Shown here: positions 59,820 through 64,000 of the stretch, piece by piece
Layout: every line of letters begins with the position of its first letter
Position numbering within the stretch: position 1 is the first letter of the stretch
From: CAZBDU01 sp964490725
Lineage (GTDB): Bacteria; Spirochaetota; Spirochaetia; SZUA-6; DRHE01
DNA: 64,000 nucleotides
Assembly (NCBI GenBank): GCA_964490725.1
Contig: CAZBDU010000011.1
Span: 1 to 64,000, forward strand
Direction of reading: 5' to 3'
Made by a program: the position numbers and the translations under genes
The notes under the pieces: model-generated
The model's database searches: none
Told to the model about the DNA's origin: nothing
The model's input: only the letters and a program-made list of their open reading frames with translations

Positions 59820-61319
59820 ATGGAACACTTCTGGCTCGGCCTGACTACTCTCATGAACCCCGTTACCCTGCTGTACCTTCTGCTGGGGGTGGTGATCTTC
59901 ATGATCATCGGTCTGCTGCCCGGGTTGACGGGACCCGTGGGCATGGCGCTCCTCGTTCCCATCACCTATGGGCTCAGCAGAGACGCCGCTTTTGCCATGC
60001 TGGTCGGAGGGCACAGTGCGGTCATGTTCGCAGGCTCCATCACTGCAATCGTCCTTGGCATCCCGGGAACGGGTCTGAACGTAGCCACCTCCTTCGATGG
60101 ATTCCCTCTCACCAAACAGGGTCGAGCGGGTGAGGCCATCGGTGCGGCCGCCTGCTCTTCCGCGATGGGGGGCGCTGTAGGCGCTTTCGTTCTGGCTGGG
60201 GCAATCCCAATCATGCGGCCCCTGGTCCTGGCGTTCGGGCCGCCGGAGATTTTTGCCATATGCCTCCTCGGGGTCGGTACCGTCGCCTTTATCAGCAGGA
60301 AGAACGTCCTGAAGGGTCTGCTCATGGGATTGGTGGGGATCTGGCTCTCCACCGTCGGGTTCAATCCCATCACCGGCAGCCTGCGCTACACGTTCAACAT
60401 AACCGTGTTGTGGGACGGGGTAGAGCTGATCGCCGTGATCGTGGGACTGTTCGCCTTCAGCGAGATGATCGAGATGTTCGTCAAGGCGCATTCCATATCC
60501 GAGAAGGAGCTGCCCGTCATCAAGGGAATATTCAAAGGAGTTGCGGCGGTTTTCAAGAACTGGTTTCTCTTTCTTCGCTGCGCGATCATCGGCACGGTTG
60601 TAGGAATCATTCCCGGGGTCGGGGGACCCTCCGCCGTCTTCGTGGCCTACGCCCACGGGGTGTCGACTTCGAGAAACCCGGACAGGTTCGGGAAGGGCGC
60701 CATCGAGGGCGTCATAGCCCCGGAGGCCGCCAATGACGCGAAAGATGGGGGTGCCCTCATACCAACCCTGGCCTTCGGCATTCCGGGAAGCACCACCATG
60801 GCCATTCTCATCGCCGCCCTGTTGATGCACGGCCTCGATCCCGGCCCGGAGCTCCTGCTCAAGCAGCAAACCTTCCTGTTCTCCCTGGTGTGGCTGGTCA
60901 TATTGGGAGGCATCGTAGGCGCCGTCGTCGGTACCAGTGCGGCAGGCTTCCTCTCCAAGATCACCACCGTCTCGTACAAGCTGCTGGTACCCTTGATCGT
61001 CATTGTCAGTGCGCTGGGATCTATCGTATACCGGGATCTGTTCAGTGATCTCGTCGTGGCGCTCATATTCGGTGTAGTGGGCTACATCATGAAGAGGCTG
61101 GAGTATCCCACCTCGACGCTCCTCATCGGGCTCATTCTGGGCAACAAGATCGAAAAGTCTCTGTTTGTCTCGGTGGAGCTGTATGGCTACCATTTCCTGG
61201 GCCGCCCGATTACCCTGACCATACTGATTTTGTTGGCCGCTGTCCTGCTCTGGCCTTTGGTGAGACAGCTGAAAAGGAAATGGGCCGGCAATGACAAGCC
61301 GGGGAGCGCGTTGGGATAG
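59820..61319 (+). CDS. tctA: Tripartite tricarboxylate transporter large membrane subunit (TctA)
   Basis: 499 residues with about twelve hydrophobic segments. Family signatures are visible: GLLPGLTGPVGMALLVPITY, GHSAVMFAGSITAIVLGIPGTG, SFDGFPLTKQGRAGEA and a second half with GIIPGVGGPSAVF and TLAFGIPGSTTMAIL, the two inverted-repeat halves that form the substrate path. AGAGGG precedes the ATG. It lies 119 bases after tctC, past a hairpin. Confidence 0.95.
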   Translation: MEHFWLGLTTLMNPVTLLYLLLGVVIFMIIGLLPGLTGPVGMALLVPITYGLSRDAAFAMLVGGHSAVMFAGSITAIVLGIPGTGLNVATSFDGFPLTKQGRAGEAIGAAACSSAMGGAVGAFVLAGAIPIMRPLVLAFGPPEIFAICLLGVGTVAFISRKNVLKGLLMGLVGIWLSTVGFNPITGSLRYTFNITVLWDGVELIAVIVGLFAFSEMIEMFVKAHSISEKELPVIKGIFKGVAAVFKNWFLFLRCAIIGTVVGIIPGVGGPSAVFVAYAHGVSTSRNPDRFGKGAIEGVIAPEAANDAKDGGALIPTLAFGIPGSTTMAILIAALLMHGLDPGPELLLKQQTFLFSLVWLVILGGIVGAVVGTSAAGFLSKITTVSYKLLVPLIVIVSALGSIVYRDLFSDLVVALIFGVVGYIMKRLEYPTSTLLIGLILGNKIEKSLFVSVELYGYHFLGRPITLTILILLAAVLLWPLVRQLKRKWAGNDKPGSALG

Positions 61320-61381
61320 CAAGTCATGAGGCGATGAGCTTGGAGCCGACGGTCCGAGATTGATCTCCCAGGAGGTAGTCG

Positions 61382-61906
61382 ATGGCCTTGCCGAAGACCT
61401 GGAAACTCAACGGTAACCTGCTCTTCCTGATAGTCGTGGAGGCTTTCTTTGTATTCATCGGCGTGAGGACACTCGGCTATTCCTTCGTGGCAGCACTGAT
61501 GCCCGGCATCATCATCGCCTGCATACTGATCGTTACCACCTCGTTGCTGGTGCGGGAGCTGCTGCGGTTTCGGCGCACCGTCGGAGCCGACGCCGCTCGC
61601 AGTGAGCAAGAAGCGCCAACGGAGACGGAGCCCGCCGCCGGCCACGCCAGGAGGAGGGAACGGGCGAGAGAGCTGGAGATCGTGGGGTGGCTGGTGGCGC
61701 TGGTGGTGATGATATATCTGCTGGGATTCATGGCGGCCATCGCAGTATTCCTTTTCCTGTTTCTCAAGATTCGGTTTTCTTCGCCCTGGATAACGACGAT
61801 TGCCGCAATTGCGGGGCTGGAAGCCGGGACCTATCTCGTGTTTGTCGTCTGGTTGCGAACCATGCTCTATCCGGGGCTGCTGTCAAATCTCTTCATTCCC
61901 CACTGA
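61382..61906 (+). CDS. tctB: Tripartite tricarboxylate transporter small membrane subunit (TctB)
   Basis: 174 residues with four hydrophobic segments and a charged 35-residue cytoplasmic loop between segments 2 and 3 (REQEAPTETEPAAGHARRRE-like, about residues 58-95). It fits the TctB/DUF1468 family by size, topology and position. CAGGAGG precedes the ATG. The gene order C-A-B differs from the common C-B-A. Confidence 0.85.
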   Translation: MALPKTWKLNGNLLFLIVVEAFFVFIGVRTLGYSFVAALMPGIIIACILIVTTSLLVRELLRFRRTVGADAARSEQEAPTETEPAAGHARRRERARELEIVGWLVALVVMIYLLGFMAAIAVFLFLFLKIRFSSPWITTIAAIAGLEAGTYLVFVVWLRTMLYPGLLSNLFIPH

Positions 61907-62006
61907 CCCCACTGAGATCTGGCAGGAGGTGAACGGCCGGCCGGCGTTCGGCCGGCGGCGCCTCCGCACGCATGGTGCGGCTGCCCGGTGGGGAGACAGG
62001 CCGCTT

Positions 62007-62201
62007 TCCTGAAAGCCCGAAACGGTCGCGCAGGATCGCACCCTCCCGCTCCGAGAGCGTGCGGAGCACCCCGTCAAGCCGGCTGCGCAGGCCACTGGCC
62101 AGCAGGGCTTCAGCGGGTCCTGGCAGGCTCCGGTCGGCCAGCATCGTCACGAAGGGGGACCCAACCTCCGATCCGTGAACCGGACAGTCCAGCGAGAGCA
62201 C
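62007..62201 (-). pseudogene. Fragment of a sigma70-type sigma factor (regions 3.2-4.1)
   Basis: About 65 codons on the minus strand read like the core of a sigma70 factor: VLSLDCPVHGSEVGS, then a linker with LADRSLPGPAEALL, then LDGVLRTLSEREGAI and LRDRFGLSG. In intact factors this is followed by TLEEIG and the -35-binding helix-turn-helix; here the frame continues into Pro/Arg-rich nonsense, and neither other frame supplies the missing part. No regions 2-3 are found upstream. It is best explained as a decayed gene remnant in a 490-base gap otherwise without genes. Confidence 0.55.
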
Positions 62202-62337
62202 CTCTTGCCGGCCGCGTGCGGATTCCGGACACGAATGGGGACAGCACTGCAGGACCGTCGAAGCCGGCCTTTCCGGTGCCAACCGGCGACCTCCCCCACG
62301 GGGCGCTGGGCTCCTCCTCCACGGCCGATCATTCTTG

Positions 62338-62366
62338 TTGACAAATCGAATAACTGACGTTATAAT
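62338..62366 (+). promoter_or_regulatory. Consensus sigma70 promoter of the TetR-ABC operon
   Basis: TTGACA (62338-62343) and TATAAT (62361-62366) are exactly 17 bases apart: a full match to the sigma70 consensus and the strongest promoter in the window. Confidence 0.9.
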
Positions 62367-62376
62367 AACGATAGTT
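62352..62376. promoter_or_regulatory. TetR-type operator overlapping the -10 box
   Basis: A 25-bp palindrome with AACT-N2-CGTTAT and ATAACG-N2-AGTT arms around a central A covers the -10 box. Binding would block polymerase, as expected for autorepression by the TetR protein next to it. Confidence 0.75.
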
Positions 62377-62400
62377 CTACTACCCGTGTACGGAGGGCCG

Positions 62401-63012
62401 ATGACGCAACGGGTTCAATTCACCAGGGAAATGATCGTGGAGGCGGCCTTCGCCTTGACCCGCGAGGTGGGCTGGGCGGGGGTGACCGCCCGCAGCCTCG
62501 CAAAGAGACTGGGCAGCTCCACCATGCCGATCTACTCCAGCCTGCGCTCCATGGAGGACATCGAGAAGCAGGTCAGGAGGATGGCGGAACGGCTCCTGCT
62601 CGACTATCAGAGCCGCAGGTACACCCATGAGGCTCCGTTGAACATGGCGGAGGGCTACGTGCGCTTCGCCAAGGAGGAGCCGCAGCTGTTCCGTTTCCTG
62701 TACCTGGACCGCCCCTTGAGGCAACCCCCTGGGACTGGAGAGCACGAAGTGGACGATGCCCACGAAAAGGTCAGCGCCGGGACCACTCTGATACCCCTGG
62801 CCGAACAGGTGGCGGTGGCCATGCGGGACCCGCGGATCCTCAAGAGCTGGATCTTCACCCACGGGCTGGCCGCCATGATCTCCAGCGGAGTGCTGGACCT
62901 GCCGGTGGAGCGCATAAGGAGCCTCCTCACGGAGGCGGGGGGTGCTTTCTTCCTCTTCGAGGAAGGCTTTAGGAAACAGGCGCGGCCCGCAGGCCGCGAG
63001 GAGGAACCGTAG
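62401..63012 (+). CDS. TetR/AcrR family transcriptional regulator
   Basis: 203 residues with an N-terminal TetR DNA-binding domain (MIVEAAFALTREVGWAGVTARS, helix-turn-helix to about residue 60) and a helical ligand domain resembling the TetR_C_33-type group. GGAGGG precedes the ATG. Its stop is directly followed by the ATG of the ABC ATPase, so it belongs to the exporter operon, and it likely represses the consensus promoter until a toxic substrate binds. Confidence 0.9.
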   Translation: MTQRVQFTREMIVEAAFALTREVGWAGVTARSLAKRLGSSTMPIYSSLRSMEDIEKQVRRMAERLLLDYQSRRYTHEAPLNMAEGYVRFAKEEPQLFRFLYLDRPLRQPPGTGEHEVDDAHEKVSAGTTLIPLAEQVAVAMRDPRILKSWIFTHGLAAMISSGVLDLPVERIRSLLTEAGGAFFLFEEGFRKQARPAGREEEP

Positions 63013-63942
63013 ATGAACAGCCCAAAAGTGTCGGTTCACGGGTTCTGGAAGCGCTACGGCGCCACCGTAGCGGTCAAAGGGATCAGCTTCCAGGTGAGCC
63101 CGGGCGAGATCTTCGCCCTGCTGGGGCCGAACGGCTCCGGCAAGACGAGCACCCTCGAGAGCCTCGAGGGGTTGAGGAGACCCGATGGGGGCAGCCTTTC
63201 CATCGCGGGGATCGATCCCAGCCGGCAGCCACGGCGGCTGCGCAACCTCATCGGTGTGCAGCTGCAGAGCTCGGCCCTGCCCCCGGCCATGACCGTGCAG
63301 GAAGCGATGAGCTTCTTCTGCAGCTACCACGGCGTGCCGGTGCGGCATGACCTGGTGGAAGGGCTCGGGCTGGCCGACAAACGGCACGTTCAGTACGTGA
63401 AGCTGTCGGCGGGGCAGCAGCGCCGGCTGGCGCTGGCCGTCGCTGTGGCCCATGAGCCGCAGGTGCTGTTTCTGGACGAGCCTACGGCGGGGCTGGACGT
63501 ACAGTCCCGAACGGACCTGCATGAGCTGGTAGCCGCCTTGCGCGAGAAGGGCAGCACGGTGATCCTGGCCACCCACGACATGGCCGAAGCGGAGAAGCTT
63601 GCCGACCGGGCGGCCATCCTGCTGCGGGGGGAAATCGCCGCCGTGGGCAGCCCCCGGCAGCTCACCGCCGCGGGCGGCCGCCAGAGCAAAATCTCCGTGT
63701 CCACGGAGAAGGGCAGCCTGCTGCAGGCCGAGCCAACCTTCCCCGATGCGGTGGCCCGCGCCGGGGCCGACGGCTATGCCTGCTACATGTCAAAGAACCC
63801 TGGAGGCACGGTGCGCGCGATCCTGTCGTGGCTGGAACGCGCCGGTGACCCTCTGGTCGACCTGCGGGTCGAGCGCCCGAGCCTCGAGGAGCGCTTCCTG
63901 GAAATCACCTCGGGCAGCAACGCGAAAGGAGAATCCCAATGA
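63013..63942 (+). CDS. ABC-2 type exporter ATP-binding protein
   Basis: 309 residues. Walker A GPNGSGKT (38-45), signature LSAGQ (131-135), Walker B VLFLDEPT (151-158) and the switch histidine H188 (ATHDM) are all present. The C-terminal 85 residues form the accessory domain found in drug and polysaccharide exporters. AGGAGGAA precedes the ATG. Its stop overlaps the start of the permease gene. It should power export of a drug or lipid. Confidence 0.93.
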   Translation: MNSPKVSVHGFWKRYGATVAVKGISFQVSPGEIFALLGPNGSGKTSTLESLEGLRRPDGGSLSIAGIDPSRQPRRLRNLIGVQLQSSALPPAMTVQEAMSFFCSYHGVPVRHDLVEGLGLADKRHVQYVKLSAGQQRRLALAVAVAHEPQVLFLDEPTAGLDVQSRTDLHELVAALREKGSTVILATHDMAEAEKLADRAAILLRGEIAAVGSPRQLTAAGGRQSKISVSTEKGSLLQAEPTFPDAVARAGADGYACYMSKNPGGTVRAILSWLERAGDPLVDLRVERPSLEERFLEITSGSNAKGESQ

Positions 63943-64000
63943 CCGCGTTTCTTCACCACCTTGCCTATGATTTCAAGACCGGCATCCGGGACAGGTCCCG
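63939..64000 (+). CDS. ABC-2 permease, N-terminal part (cut by window end)
   Basis: Only the first 20 codons (MTAFLHHLAYDFKTGIRD...) are present. They fit the short cytoplasmic lead of an ABC-2 permease. AAAGGAG precedes the ATG, which overlaps the ATPase stop by four bases. Confidence 0.7.
   Translation, partial: MTAFLHHLAYDFKTGIRDRS

Overview
The window is GC-rich bacterial DNA of a diderm anaerobe, most likely a member of the Spirochaetota. The clues are several beta-barrel-like exported proteins with signal peptides, and solute-binding proteins that leave the signal peptide with a short A-[GS]-G-[AT]-[KQ]-E start (SAGGTQE, ASGAKEP), which is common in Spirochaeta and Treponema. There are also a UGA-decoded HesB-like protein, a MttB-family methyltransferase and a molybdenum hydroxylase. 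The phylum call rests on these features only (about 0.65). No rRNA, tRNA, CRISPR array, insertion sequence or prophage gene was recognised.

Layout. 0.1-2.6 kb: a TetR regulator with its own palindrome, overlapped by a double-SDR fusion. 3.5-9.5 kb: a large exported protein, a LysA-like decarboxylase, an epimerase-PAP2 phosphatase pair and a DUF3786 protein. 9.6-16.6 kb: an oxidoreductase, a lipoprotein, a divergent cysteinyl-tRNA-synthetase paralogue, an acyl-CoA synthetase with a PlsY-like acyltransferase, and a HesB-type selenoprotein. 16.7-27.9 kb: a MinD-like ATPase with a long extra domain, an Ada DNA-repair protein and a run of two-component proteins. 28.0-34.4 kb: one sugar operon (GntR/LacI-type repressor, binding protein, two permeases, GH42 beta-galactosidase). 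34.6-47.8 kb: an MFS transporter, a CuA-like cupredoxin, an ECF sigma/anti-sigma pair, lipoproteins, a large histidine kinase with an NtrC-type partner, and asparagine synthetase.

47.8-61.9 kb is the most coherent part. It holds a MttB-family methyltransferase overlapping a SAM methyltransferase, an FCD-domain regulator, a PreA-like flavoprotein, a dihydropyrimidinase-like amidohydrolase, a three-subunit molybdenum hydroxylase and a tripartite tricarboxylate-type transporter. Three promoters in this block have the same TTGACA-N16-TATACT form, and each is followed directly by the same 24-bp imperfect palindrome. This ties uptake, hydroxylase and ring-opening genes into one regulon, probably controlled by the FCD protein. 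The FAD subunit of the hydroxylase carries the extra cysteines of 4-hydroxybenzoyl-CoA reductase, so the enzyme may reduce an aromatic ring. The best reading is a pathway for an N-heterocyclic or cyclic-amide compound; its identity is open. GC is lower here (55% in one sampled 60-base line against 72% in one near the left end).

62.0-64.0 kb: a decayed fragment of a sigma70 factor, then a TetR-controlled ABC exporter operon that runs off the right end. Start sites were chosen from ribosome-binding sites and overlaps. Promoters, operators and hairpins were found by eye and not scored.
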